From Candidatus Altarchaeales archaeon (GTDB lineage: Archaea; Altiarchaeota; Altiarchaeia; IMC4; SCGC-AAA252-I15), in NCBI GenBank assembly GCA_014729705.1, contig WJJK01000045.1:1-49586 (forward strand): a stretch of DNA of 49,586 nt. The letters run 5' to 3'. The notes beneath the pieces were generated by a model that saw only the letters and a program-made list of their open reading frames with translations, was not told where the DNA came from and searched no databases. Positions 24,068-32,895 of the stretch are shown piece by piece (the stretch's first letter is position 1; each line of letters opens with the position of its first letter). The position numbers were made by a program, and so were the translations under genes.

Positions 24068-24384
24068 TTAGTAGGTCCATCGAGGCTTCTTCCGTTATTA
24101 CTGATGAGGAAGTAGAGAGATTTAAACATAAAATTGACGCTTTTAAGAGGGCCCAGTCCCTTAACCCTTCCGCTGATCGCCAGAAGACTTCCGGCTTTCT
24201 CCTTTTAATAGGTTCCGCCCCTCGTATTGTAGAGGGCGGAGAGGATCGCGAGCACGCGATAGAGAAAGCTGTGGAAATCATTAACGAGCAGGACACCGTG
24301 GTTTTTCTCTCCAAAGCGGTGTTCGACATTGGCCAATCCAAGATTACCAAAGATCAGCTGATTTTTACAAGAGAGACTGTATAA
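24055..24384 (+). CDS. -1 frame extension of protease-like protein
   Basis: This frame is open for 109 codons after the A run and has no ATG, GTG or TTG in its first 70 codons, so it is unlikely to be an independent gene. The translation looks like real protein: KFKVVSRSIEASSVITDEEV, then a helical segment, GFLLLIGSAPRIVEGGEDRE and VVFLSKAVFDIGQSKITKDQ. It ends three bases before the AGGAGG of the next gene, as expected for genuine coding sequence in this compact operon. Fusion to the upstream product would add a conserved-looking C-terminal domain to about 5% or more of the molecules; the actual ratio is unknown. Confidence 0.55.
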   Translation, partial: KFKVVSRSIEASSVITDEEVERFKHKIDAFKRAQSLNPSADRQKTSGFLLLIGSAPRIVEGGEDREHAIEKAVEIINEQDTVVFLSKAVFDIGQSKITKDQLIFTRETV

Positions 24385-24396
24385 GGAGGAAACAAC

Positions 24397-24597
24397 ATGG
24401 CAAAGCCAGATCTTCAGGGTGTTAGAGTTACTCCTGCTGGAGAACTTCGCCGAGACGACGGTAAACTCGGCCTCGCCCTCGCCTTTGATAACCTGCTTAC
24501 TGCTGAGGGCCCTCTTGATGCTACCGCCAGTGGCGTTCCTGTAGGAGGCCTTTATGTCGATTCCACTACAAGCGGAATCGCAGTTCGCCTGAGTTAA
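24397..24597 (+). CDS. Small hypothetical head-region protein
   Basis: A 66-residue protein behind AAGGAGG with strong codon bias like that of the capsid gene. The sequence (DLQGVRVTPAGELRRDDGKL, then GVPVGGLYVDSTTSGIAVRL) is beta-rich with no cysteines or hydrophobic helix. It may be a small capsid decoration or cement protein, or a tail-fibre-like tag; I do not recognise a family. The next 56 bases hold no gene. Confidence 0.5.
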   Translation: MAKPDLQGVRVTPAGELRRDDGKLGLALAFDNLLTAEGPLDATASGVPVGGLYVDSTTSGIAVRLS

Positions 24598-24653
24598 GTT
24601 TATTTTAGTTTTAGGTTTTTGGTGACCGGATTAAAACCAAGGAAACGGAGTAG

Positions 24654-24755
24654 ATGAGAGGAAGCGTGACACAAAGAGCACGCAGTGATAAGGTTGCGTT
24701 GGGGGACGTCAACTTTGTCCGACATAACCCTAAAAAGGAGGAAGAGCGACCATGA
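24654..24755 (+). CDS. Candidate 33-residue basic peptide gene
   Basis: An ATG at 24654, preceded by AAGGAAACGGAG, opens a 33-codon frame whose TGA overlaps the scaffold start (ATGA). The product is basic (RGSVTQRARSDKVALGD, then HNPKKEEERP). Overlap coupling with the next gene supports translation, but the length is too small for confidence; it could act only as a leader peptide. Confidence 0.35.
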   Translation: MRGSVTQRARSDKVALGDVNFVRHNPKKEEERP

Positions 24756-25657
24756 ACAAAGTATTGGAGATGACTCCTGAAGAGTTCAGCGCTGCTGTCC
24801 AGGATAAGGTCGATGAGATCCTTTCCTCGAAAGAGGAGGCTCAGGCCAGACAGGAAGCAGAGGAAGCTCTCGCCGAGGCAAAGTCCACTTTTGAAAAGCT
24901 CCGCGCGGCCCTTGAGGCAAAGGACGCAAAGATCGCTGAGTATGAAGAGGCCCTTGCTAATCTTGACAACTACAACCCGTCTGACGGGGAAGTTGCTGCT
25001 AATGAGAGAGTTGTTGAACTCGAAGAGCTTGTAAACACTTACAAGCATCGCGCAGAGGTGGCTGAGGCCGCCCTGGATACGCTCGCTCGAGAAGAGACTG
25101 CCGCCAGCCGTATGTCCGAGCTGGAGGAGGCAGGCGTCGCTCTTGAGGACGAAGAGGCCGAGCGACAGTACGCTAAGGTCCGAGACCTCTCTGACGAAGA
25201 CTTTGAGTCTTATAAGAGCGAGCTCATTGCTCTAAGAAGTAAGTACGCATCCTCTTCCGCAGAAGCAGGAGAAGACTCCGAGGTAGCTGAGCTTTCAGAC
25301 GAAGAAGTTCGAATGATTGCCCAGAGCCTTGGTTGTGATCCACAAGACGCAAAGTGCGTATCTATGGTACGCGAGGTAGCTGAGAAGATGGCCGAAGTTT
25401 CTCGAAATCGAAAGGCCCCTGCTGATTCCCAGGAAAAGGCAGAGCAGCCCGAAGATACCGAGGAGAAGGCTAAGGAAGAGAAAGTAGAGGAGCCCCAGAA
25501 AGAAAAGGCTTCTGTAAGAAAAACTCTTTCCCTCGGCGAGGCTATCAGCAAGTCTATGGATCAGGAGATTCGAGTTAACGCCAATCTCCGAGATCAAGCC
25601 ACCCAAGCATGGGAACAATACTACGCTGAGAGGCGTGGTGAAACTAAATCCGAATAA
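24752..25657 (+). CDS. Head scaffolding protein
   Basis: A 301-residue, strongly acidic, Glu/Ala-rich helical protein placed immediately before the decoration and capsid genes, the classic scaffold position. Residues 10-120 are a long coiled coil (RQEAEEALAEAKSTFEKLRA), the middle is acidic helix, and the C-terminal 60 residues are basic and polar (KTLSLGEAISKSMDQEIRVN), as in scaffolds that bind capsid through their C-terminus. It is preceded by AAAGGAGGAAG. Scaffolds direct capsid assembly and are then removed, usually by the prohead protease. Confidence 0.8.
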   Translation: MNKVLEMTPEEFSAAVQDKVDEILSSKEEAQARQEAEEALAEAKSTFEKLRAALEAKDAKIAEYEEALANLDNYNPSDGEVAANERVVELEELVNTYKHRAEVAEAALDTLAREETAASRMSELEEAGVALEDEEAERQYAKVRDLSDEDFESYKSELIALRSKYASSSAEAGEDSEVAELSDEEVRMIAQSLGCDPQDAKCVSMVREVAEKMAEVSRNRKAPADSQEKAEQPEDTEEKAKEEKVEEPQKEKASVRKTLSLGEAISKSMDQEIRVNANLRDQATQAWEQYYAERRGETKSE

Positions 25658-25671
25658 GGAGGACATGAGAC

Positions 25672-26142
25672 ATGGTATTCATTCCACGAGACCCTGTAGT
25701 CCAGAATCAGTTCCTTGTACATGATTCATCCAAGGGAACTACTGCGACCGCTGGTGCCGCTGTCTCTCTTTCTGCGAGTGAGAAGGTTGAAACCGTAAGT
25801 GGTTCTAACACCAAGCCTTACGGCTTCCTCATGCAGAATGTAAAGGCTGAGTCTTCCGCACATCCGACTGGTTTCCAACTCCCAGGCGATCTGGGTAGTT
25901 CCGATGCCTTCACGGGTGATCCGGTTGGTGTTGCTCACCTTGGTCTGTATGACACAACTCACTACGACACCACTCAGACTTATACTGCCGGAGATCAACT
26001 CCAGGTAGCTGCCGACGGAAAGGTAACCCCTTCCGGTTCCGGTAACGAGCTCCACAGCGACGTAGTTGCTGTTGCTCAGAATACCCTTGATTCTAACGCC
26101 GTATCGGCTGGTAGGAATCTAAGGATTAAGCTTCTTATATAA
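25672..26142 (+). CDS. Capsid decoration/cement protein
   Basis: A 156-residue beta-rich protein between scaffold and major capsid genes, the usual place of head decoration proteins. The Thr/Ser/Gly-rich sequence (GTTATAGAAVSLSASEKVET, PVGVAHLGLYDTTHYDTTQT, AGDQLQVAADGKVTPSGSG) fits the DUF2190-type cement fold, which stabilises capsids at the threefold axes. AAGGAGG precedes the ATG, and codon choice is as strongly biased as in the capsid gene, consistent with high copy number. Confidence 0.7.
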   Translation: MVFIPRDPVVQNQFLVHDSSKGTTATAGAAVSLSASEKVETVSGSNTKPYGFLMQNVKAESSAHPTGFQLPGDLGSSDAFTGDPVGVAHLGLYDTTHYDTTQTYTAGDQLQVAADGKVTPSGSGNELHSDVVAVAQNTLDSNAVSAGRNLRIKLLI

Positions 26143-26165
26143 ACCCAAAGGAGGAAAAATCTATC

Positions 26166-27233
26166 ATGGATAGAACAAAGCTACAAGAGCTCTTCAAGGC
26201 AACTGCGGCTATCGACACTCCTGAGGGTGTTGAAGCATATAAGGCCTTCGCGCAGGCTTTGACTGTACCTATTCTCCAGGAGATTCGCGATGCTTCGATC
26301 ATGCGTCAGCTGTTCGCTGTTGAGCGTCTTGCCCCTGGTGCGCAGGCAGTCTACCCAGTTGCCGATGACTTCGACATCCCGGTATTCGTTCTTCCGGGAC
26401 TCGGATACATCGCGCAGAACTTCGTTGAGGGTGTAGGTGAGGAAGTGTACGTACCTACTTTCTCCATCTCCGTTTCCGCGGACTGGAAGGTAACTTACGC
26501 ACGCGATTCCCGAATCGACATCCCTGAGCGCTCCGCACGAAACGCCGCTCGTGCTATTGCTGACTACGAAGAGGAGTCCGGTTGGCGAGTAATCGTTCCC
26601 GGTGCTACTACTAACTTCGCTGGTCAGGGCCTACTTGGTCCACGCAATGCTCCGATTTATCAGGTACCTACCGGCCAGACCGGTGAGAAGTTCCTCTCCA
26701 AGGAACTCCTAAACCTGATGATGGTTGGTATGAAGAGGGTACGCCGCTCTTTGACCGATCTTTACATTTCCCCTGAGGATGCCGCTGACATTCGTGAGTG
26801 GACTGATACTCAGGTTGATCCTATTACCCGACGCGAGATCTTCACCGCTTCCGGTATGGGACGCATCTGGAACATCAATCTTCACGAGGTATTCCAGCTC
26901 GGTGCTACTGGTCGATACAACATCAACCAGAACGGTGCTCAGTTCGGAGTATTCCAGGTTGATGGCTCTGGTGACTTCAACGACTATACTCCAACCAACG
27001 TTAACACTGTGGATGCTAACGGAAACGTTACTGCCGCAGGTGAGACTCAGGTCTACGGATTTGACCTCTCCGTTAACGACTCTCTGGTTATGCCTGTCCG
27101 CAAGGAGTTCGAGGCTCACGACGATCCTACTCTCCTTCGACAGCAGAAGCAGGGATTCTTCGGTTGGGAAGAGGTTGGTTTCGCCCTACTCGATTCCCGT
27201 ATGGTACAGATGGGTGTTATCGATCGTTCTTAA
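26166..27233 (+). CDS. Major capsid protein
   Basis: A 355-residue protein with the expected size and position for the HK97-fold coat. Segments typical of this fold are the N-arm helix with PILQEIRDASIMRQLFAVER, the E-loop/P-domain region with PVADDFDIPVFVLPGLGYIA, the long helix KELLNLMMVGMKRVRRSLTD, and the C-terminal EEVGFALLDSRMVQMGVIDR. AAAGGAGG precedes the ATG. Codons are dominated by C-ending and other preferred forms, as expected for the most abundant virion protein. A strong hairpin follows the stop. Confidence 0.9.
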   Translation: MDRTKLQELFKATAAIDTPEGVEAYKAFAQALTVPILQEIRDASIMRQLFAVERLAPGAQAVYPVADDFDIPVFVLPGLGYIAQNFVEGVGEEVYVPTFSISVSADWKVTYARDSRIDIPERSARNAARAIADYEEESGWRVIVPGATTNFAGQGLLGPRNAPIYQVPTGQTGEKFLSKELLNLMMVGMKRVRRSLTDLYISPEDAADIREWTDTQVDPITRREIFTASGMGRIWNINLHEVFQLGATGRYNINQNGAQFGVFQVDGSGDFNDYTPTNVNTVDANGNVTAAGETQVYGFDLSVNDSLVMPVRKEFEAHDDPTLLRQQKQGFFGWEEVGFALLDSRMVQMGVIDRS

Positions 27234-27247
27234 TCGTTGTTCTATTT

Positions 27248-27281
27248 CCCAGAGGGAGGGGCAACGCCCCTCCCTCTTGGG
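27248..27281 (+). terminator. Strong hairpin after the major capsid gene
   Basis: A perfect 12-bp stem AGAGGGAGGGGC (27251-27262) and GCCCCTCCCTCT (27266-27277) with an AAC loop, extended by CCC/GGG past one bulged T. There is no U run, so it may be a terminator with weak release, a 3' mRNA-stabilising element, or both. Confidence 0.7.
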
Positions 27282-27305
27282 AGCCAGGATTGTAGATTCT
27301 ATAAC
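27277..27305 (+). promoter_or_regulatory. Weak candidate promoter before the tailspike gene
   Basis: TTGGGA (27277-27282), 17 bases, then TATAAC (27300-27305). The -10 is good, but a start near 27312 would leave only seven bases before the TTG codon at 27319 and would exclude the GGGGG ribosome site. It may therefore be fortuitous. Confidence 0.3.
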
Positions 27306-27318
27306 GGGGGAAAGATAG

Positions 27319-30300
27319 TTGCCCAAACCAAACGCACTTCCTACTTATTCAAAGGATAACGTACTTTATGCCGATGAGGGGCTTTCTGATCTAACCCCCG
27401 TCGGTGTTATTATTTCAAGTGGTACGTTGATTAGCGGTGCATTGACTTTCGGCTCTTTGGTCGGAGACATTGACACTGCTAATGGTGCGTTCTCTGAGAC
27501 CTTAACTGTTTCCGGTATACCGGTAGACATCTCTGCTGGTGGTGGTCCTGGAGCGGGAGTTTCTTCTCTGAATAGTCAGCAAGGCGCTATAACCTTGCAA
27601 GGTCAAGGCGGGACTACTATTACTACCGTCGGCCAAACTATAACTATTTCTGGAGCCACAGGTGGAGGAAGCAATGACCACTCTGCCTTGAATAACTTGG
27701 ACTTTGCAAGTTCAGGACACACTGGTTTTGCGTCCGAAGCGGCGCTAACAACCACCAGCGGACATCTACAAAATCAGATTGATGGTATAGATGATCATCC
27801 CCGCTACACAGACGCAGAAGCAGTTTCTGGCACAGAGGCTGCACGGGTCACCCTTTCAGGGCACCTACAGTCGGAAATAGATCTAAACGCTTCTGCTATT
27901 CTGCAACTTGACGGTGAGGTTGGGGCTCTCGATTCCGAACTGGTTACGGTTAGTGGTCATCTACAGGATCAGATAGATAATCTGCCAGCATCTTCGGGTA
28001 CAGCAGCTTCCGTTAATGCGCTTCAGGGTAGTGATGGTATAACCGTAATCTCCGGTTCTAATGTAGATACTATCCAGGGTTTCCGTCCTGAGTTTATTGC
28101 AGCTTCAGGTTCTCTACAAACACAAATAGATTCAATAGATACAGGAAGTTCTACAGGCGGCAAAGCTCTTGTAGGCTCTGATGGCATTACGGTAGTTTCT
28201 GGGTCTAACCAAGTAGATATTCAAGGTTTCCGTGGAGAATTTGTGAGTGCTTCGGGGACCTTACAGTCCCAGATAGATAGTAACAGTTCTGCGACTTCAA
28301 TCAACACCTCTAACATTGCAGATAATACCTCGCAGATACTTACTACTTCAGGGCATCTTCAAAACCAAATAGATTCTATCCAAATAGACGAACTTGAGCC
28401 TGCTATCGTGGGTCAAGACGGCATAACGGTAACCAGCGGCACTAACACGACTCTTACCGGGTTTAGGCCCGAATTTGTTGCAGCATCTGGGTCTCTTCAG
28501 TCCCAGATAGATTCCCTTGGGGCATCTGAGTTAGATACTGCTATAGTTGGTTCAGACGGTATAGCTGTAGTCTCGGGTTCTAACGAAGTAGAAATACAAG
28601 GTTTTCGAAATGAATTTGTAGCCTCTTCTGGTAGTTTACAAAACCAGATTGATAATCTGGATGACATTTATGCTACCGATGCCGAACTTGTATCTGTTTC
28701 TGGGCATCTCCAATCTCAAATAACAGGATCAAGTGATTTACAATCAGCTTATGATGCTGGGGACGGGATAATCACTACCAGCAGCGGCAAGCCCGCGGAG
28801 CTGGATGGCACCGGAGAGTTGGTTGCTGTCACTGGGACCTTCACTCAGGGCTTAACTATTGGTTCTACTTCCGTTGACATCTATGAGAACTCAATCACAA
28901 TAGATGGGGACAGAGTAGTAGTTGAACCTGATTTCGTCTCTGCTTCAGGGTATTTGGACAGTCGTATTACCTCCATGGATCCTAATGGTATTAGTTTCAA
29001 AGGGGCTATTGTTTCTAAAACTAACAACCAGAATCTCCCCAGCGGCGCTAATACCCCTGTTAACTTTCAGTCTGTACAGTATGATCATGGGGGTTGGTTT
29101 GACGCTTCTCAGCCAACCCGTTTCACGGTACCTTCGGGTGTTTCCCGGGTAGTAGTTTTTGCTAATGTTAGCTTGGAAAATAGTGGGGCTACGGGTAAGC
29201 AGCAGGTTAAGATTACCCGTAATGATCAATTTGGGCAGCCCGGATTTCCTATTGCAGGACACGCTCAGGAGACCAGCTCGTCAGATGATCTTTATAATGT
29301 TTGCACTGCCCCGATAGAAGTAACTCCCGGTGACTACTTTGAAGTTCAGGTATTTCATAATCAAGGGGCGGGGATCGATGTTTTTGGGACAGGAAATACC
29401 TGGTTTGGTATTGCCGCAGACAGGACTGGGTTTGAGATTCCTCTGGTTGGTGCTGGCAACGTAACCGTAGTTTCAGGTACTGACGTTATCACTATTTCTG
29501 GCAGCGGTTCTGGAGGAGGTGATCTAACCGATGCCATCGTGGGTGCCGGTGGAAACACCGTCATCTCTGGTTCCAACACAGTCACTGTATCTGGATTCCG
29601 CGATGAGTTTGTGTTGGCTTCTGGCTCTCTACAAGGCCAACTAGACTCTCACACGGGCGATGCAACGCTTCACTTCACTGAAGCCAGCATCGACCACACG
29701 AACATTCAGAACGTAGGTAGTAATACCCACGCCCAGATTGATTCGCACATCTCTGATAGCACCATTCACTTCACCGAAGGCTCTATCGACCACGACAACA
29801 TCCAGAACAACGGGTCGAACAGCCACGCGGAGATCGATACACACCTCGCGGCTCTGGCCACCAGCGGAACTACTAATGCTTCTAACCTTTCCTCACACAC
29901 CGGGGACTCCACCATCCACTTCACCGAAGGTTCCATCGACCATGGCTCTATCTCCGGGCTTGGGGATGACGACCATACCCAGTACACGCGCGCGGATGGA
30001 ACTCGGGCGTTTACTGGTGACCAGAGTTTCGGAAGTAACAACATTACCGATGTGGACACTCTTTATGCCACTCTTATCAGCGGCTCTGAAGATGCCACCC
30101 TGGGAGACGCGGGTTTCGAGGGAGACGGGGTAGTAATCGATGGTACTCTAAGACGCTCAGTTCTGAAGTCCTCGGACATAGGAAGCAACCGTCTGATTTT
30201 GATACACAAGCATAGGCACGATACAACCTTCCCTCCAGCAGAAGCATTCTCCCGCTCTAATACAGACGACAATTCTCACGCTGCGGTGACTAACGGGCAA

Positions 30301-32844
30301 GCCCTTGGCCGGGTTTACTACACCGGTTATGCAGACACTGGTTACGAAGTCGCCGGAATGACCGAAGTTACGGTAGATGATAGCGGTGCTATTTCAGATT
30401 CGTCGATGCCCGGTGTCTTCAACGTCCGGCTGAACGATAACGGTAGTGCTGCCGTAAATCCTCCTGTTGTTGTCTCCGTTTCTGGTAGTGGAGGTATGGG
30501 TGTTGCCGGCGGGATTACTGCCCAGTCAGCGAACATCGGAACCGGTACCTTCACCGAATCTCTGACCATCTCTGGTGTTGCTGTCGACATCGCAAGTGGA
30601 GACGTCACGGACTACGGAGCGACTGGAGATGGCGTAACAGACGATACAGCAGCCATCCAGGCCGCTATGGACGCAGGGGGCGTTATAGTTGTACCATCGG
30701 GTGTATATTCTATAAATCAGGTAGATGTTACTTCCAAGGTAGACGTACGCGCATCTTCAGGGGCCGTCTTCCGGCAGCGCAGCACTGGAGATGAGAACAT
30801 CGCTTGTATCCGGTTTACCACAGGCTCGGACGGCTCGACGTGGGACGGAGGACAGTTCGACGGTGACGCCAGTACCCATGCTTCCAGCTACACGGGCAGC
30901 ACCGAGACCAACAAGCGCGTGTGGACTGGCATTCGGGTGGACGGGGCACCCGCGAATCTCCGCTTCCGCAACATCCACATGTACGACTTCCTGATGAGCG
31001 GCTTCTGGCACCAGAACGCTAACCAGACAGTGTGGGAGAACATTCTTATCGAGCGGTGCGGGAAGGCATTTATTTGTCAGAGAAACGATAGCGGAAGACT
31101 TGCCAACATCGTCTGCCACGAGATTCAAAACCGTAATAAAGCCATCTTCCAACACGCGATTGAGATTCGCGATGCCACCAATCTCACCGTGCTCGACATC
31201 GTCGTCACCGACTTCCAGCCGGACAACGCTGGTGTGGAGCCCACTCCCGGTGCGATTGCGTTCGAGCGGATGCGAGGTATGACTGCAGTCGGCCTCTCCG
31301 CCGACGGGTTTTCCGGGTCGGGCAAAGCAGGCATCGGATTCATTATCGACACCCTCGAGAAATCGAGCGTGACCGGCTTGCTGTGCCGGGACGGTTACGA
31401 GTCGGCTGCAACGGTCAACACATGCTGGGATTCCGCCATCGACCACTTCCACTTTGATCTGGCCTACGAGGACACCATCGGAGGAGGTGCCGAGGGAATC
31501 CGGATTCGAGGAGGAGGGCTCTTCCCGGCTATCGGAGACGGCACTGTGTCTGAGAACGCGAGGGCCAACGAGGGATGTAGGAATTTGCGTCTGTCGAATG
31601 GTCTCGTTATGCGTGCCGTGGGGCAGGGCTACCTGGTGCAGTCAGGGTTTGTGCAGTTCGTCAACTGTCACGCTCTGGGAAACACGCTGCACGGGTTCCA
31701 AAGCAATGAGAACTTGACGGGTGTGGGGACTTTCTCTGGCGGCAGTGCCGTCCCAGTAACTAACGTAGATTTACTGGGATGTTCAGCCACTTATAATGGG
31801 CTTACAGGCTTCTTTGTAGAAGAAGGCGCAAGTATGCAAATCATCGGAGGTTCCTATTCCAATAATGGTAGTGACACCACCGGAGGAAACCAGAGAGCCG
31901 GGATTAGATTACAAAATGCCTCTAAAATTCGCATCGTGGACGCAGATCTGGGCGACACCCAGGACTGGGCGACTAAGAGCCCCGGAGCCTCGTTCGAGCC
32001 TGGCAGCACCACCAACAACCAATTTGATTTGAGTTTGGTAGACCCCAGCTTTGTGCAGGTTGGCCAGTATCTGGTGCTCAAGAATGCCGATGGTTCTGGA
32101 GACGTGACGGCTAAAGTAATAGATAAGCGCAGAGATGACATTACGGTGGAGACATCAAGTCCAGTAACTTTCTCTGCTACGGGCAACACTTCTGCCCTAA
32201 CAGGCACTATTTCTACCACCGGCGTAACGGTTAATGGGACATCGACCGCCTTTCTAACTGAATTAACCGGAAGGACTTATATTGTCAACGGCGGCAACTA
32301 TCGACGTGTGATTCGGGTTAACTCAGACACTAGTGCCGTCATCGAAGAGGCGTTTCCGTCCGACCTGTCCGGTGCCAGCGTCTCCAAGCTGGAGATTGAC
32401 GTGGACCCCTCTTCTAACAATCGCCAGCAATTTGGGATTAGGATGGAAACTGCTGCTTCGGGGATTTATGTGCGGGGTTTGTATGGGGAGGTTTCTAACA
32501 CTTTCTGGAACTTCGCTGCTACCGCAGACCAGGGACTTGAGGCTGGGTCGGAGGTGCTCGGAACTGTAAGGCAGGTAGCCTCCGCTTCTTCGATGTCTGT
32601 GCCTAAAATACAGAACGGTTTTTTCCGGGTTACTGGAACCAACTCAATACAAACTATCCCTGCCCATCCTGAAGGGTCTCAGATTACTCTGTTGTTTAAT
32701 TCTACTGCTGATGTTGAACATAATGCCGGTAACATTTTGCTCCAGGGTGCCTCAGACTGGACCACTATATCCACCAACGATACTCTCACGCTCATAAGCG
32801 ATGGTGTGAACTGGGTTGAGGTGGGACGTTCCGACAATTCTTAG
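27319..32844 (+). CDS. Giant tailspike / tail fibre with pectate-lyase-type module
   Basis: An 1841-residue receptor-binding protein starting at TTG after CGGGGGAAAG. Residues 1-900 are a modular stalk built from repeats (five copies of GSDGITVVSGSN...IQGFR.EFV.ASGSLQ.QID and three copies of HTGD.T.HFTE.SIDH). Near residue 1097 DYGATGDGVTDDTAAIQAAM marks the N-terminal part of a right-handed beta-helix of the pectate-lyase-3 type, as in phage tailspikes that cut or bind surface polysaccharide; the helix runs to about residue 1540. A C-terminal beta-rich part follows. The catalytic module DNA is much richer in GC than the stalk. Its place between capsid and neck genes is unusual. Confidence 0.85.
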   Translation: MPKPNALPTYSKDNVLYADEGLSDLTPVGVIISSGTLISGALTFGSLVGDIDTANGAFSETLTVSGIPVDISAGGGPGAGVSSLNSQQGAITLQGQGGTTITTVGQTITISGATGGGSNDHSALNNLDFASSGHTGFASEAALTTTSGHLQNQIDGIDDHPRYTDAEAVSGTEAARVTLSGHLQSEIDLNASAILQLDGEVGALDSELVTVSGHLQDQIDNLPASSGTAASVNALQGSDGITVISGSNVDTIQGFRPEFIAASGSLQTQIDSIDTGSSTGGKALVGSDGITVVSGSNQVDIQGFRGEFVSASGTLQSQIDSNSSATSINTSNIADNTSQILTTSGHLQNQIDSIQIDELEPAIVGQDGITVTSGTNTTLTGFRPEFVAASGSLQSQIDSLGASELDTAIVGSDGIAVVSGSNEVEIQGFRNEFVASSGSLQNQIDNLDDIYATDAELVSVSGHLQSQITGSSDLQSAYDAGDGIITTSSGKPAELDGTGELVAVTGTFTQGLTIGSTSVDIYENSITIDGDRVVVEPDFVSASGYLDSRITSMDPNGISFKGAIVSKTNNQNLPSGANTPVNFQSVQYDHGGWFDASQPTRFTVPSGVSRVVVFANVSLENSGATGKQQVKITRNDQFGQPGFPIAGHAQETSSSDDLYNVCTAPIEVTPGDYFEVQVFHNQGAGIDVFGTGNTWFGIAADRTGFEIPLVGAGNVTVVSGTDVITISGSGSGGGDLTDAIVGAGGNTVISGSNTVTVSGFRDEFVLASGSLQGQLDSHTGDATLHFTEASIDHTNIQNVGSNTHAQIDSHISDSTIHFTEGSIDHDNIQNNGSNSHAEIDTHLAALATSGTTNASNLSSHTGDSTIHFTEGSIDHGSISGLGDDDHTQYTRADGTRAFTGDQSFGSNNITDVDTLYATLISGSEDATLGDAGFEGDGVVIDGTLRRSVLKSSDIGSNRLILIHKHRHDTTFPPAEAFSRSNTDDNSHAAVTNGQALGRVYYTGYADTGYEVAGMTEVTVDDSGAISDSSMPGVFNVRLNDNGSAAVNPPVVVSVSGSGGMGVAGGITAQSANIGTGTFTESLTISGVAVDIASGDVTDYGATGDGVTDDTAAIQAAMDAGGVIVVPSGVYSINQVDVTSKVDVRASSGAVFRQRSTGDENIACIRFTTGSDGSTWDGGQFDGDASTHASSYTGSTETNKRVWTGIRVDGAPANLRFRNIHMYDFLMSGFWHQNANQTVWENILIERCGKAFICQRNDSGRLANIVCHEIQNRNKAIFQHAIEIRDATNLTVLDIVVTDFQPDNAGVEPTPGAIAFERMRGMTAVGLSADGFSGSGKAGIGFIIDTLEKSSVTGLLCRDGYESAATVNTCWDSAIDHFHFDLAYEDTIGGGAEGIRIRGGGLFPAIGDGTVSENARANEGCRNLRLSNGLVMRAVGQGYLVQSGFVQFVNCHALGNTLHGFQSNENLTGVGTFSGGSAVPVTNVDLLGCSATYNGLTGFFVEEGASMQIIGGSYSNNGSDTTGGNQRAGIRLQNASKIRIVDADLGDTQDWATKSPGASFEPGSTTNNQFDLSLVDPSFVQVGQYLVLKNADGSGDVTAKVIDKRRDDITVETSSPVTFSATGNTSALTGTISTTGVTVNGTSTAFLTELTGRTYIVNGGNYRRVIRVNSDTSAVIEEAFPSDLSGASVSKLEIDVDPSSNNRQQFGIRMETAASGIYVRGLYGEVSNTFWNFAATADQGLEAGSEVLGTVRQVASASSMSVPKIQNGFFRVTGTNSIQTIPAHPEGSQITLLFNSTADVEHNAGNILLQGASDWTTISTNDTLTLISDGVNWVEVGRSDNS
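28021..29970 (+). repeat. Tandem and dispersed stalk repeats in the tailspike
   Basis: Five diverged copies of a roughly 36-residue unit (consensus GSDGITVVSGSN, then IQGFR.EFV.ASGSLQ.QID) occur near 28021, 28165, 28408, 28546 and 29539, with SGHLQ.QID linkers between. From 29647 three copies of a second unit (HTGDATLHFTEASIDHTNIQ and variants) follow. Such repeats lengthen trimeric fibres and are sites of recombination. Confidence 0.8.
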
Positions 32845-32853
32845 TAGTTGCTT

Positions 32854-32895
32854 CTGTTCTCGGTTGCAGTTATTGAGAACAGTTGTTATTATTAT
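32854..32895 (+). terminator. Intrinsic terminator after the tailspike gene
   Basis: Perfect 8-bp stem CTGTTCTC (32854-32861) and GAGAACAG (32875-32882) with a 13-base loop, followed by the T-rich run TTGTTATTATTATATT. This has the normal form of an intrinsic terminator and closes the tailspike transcript. Confidence 0.7.
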
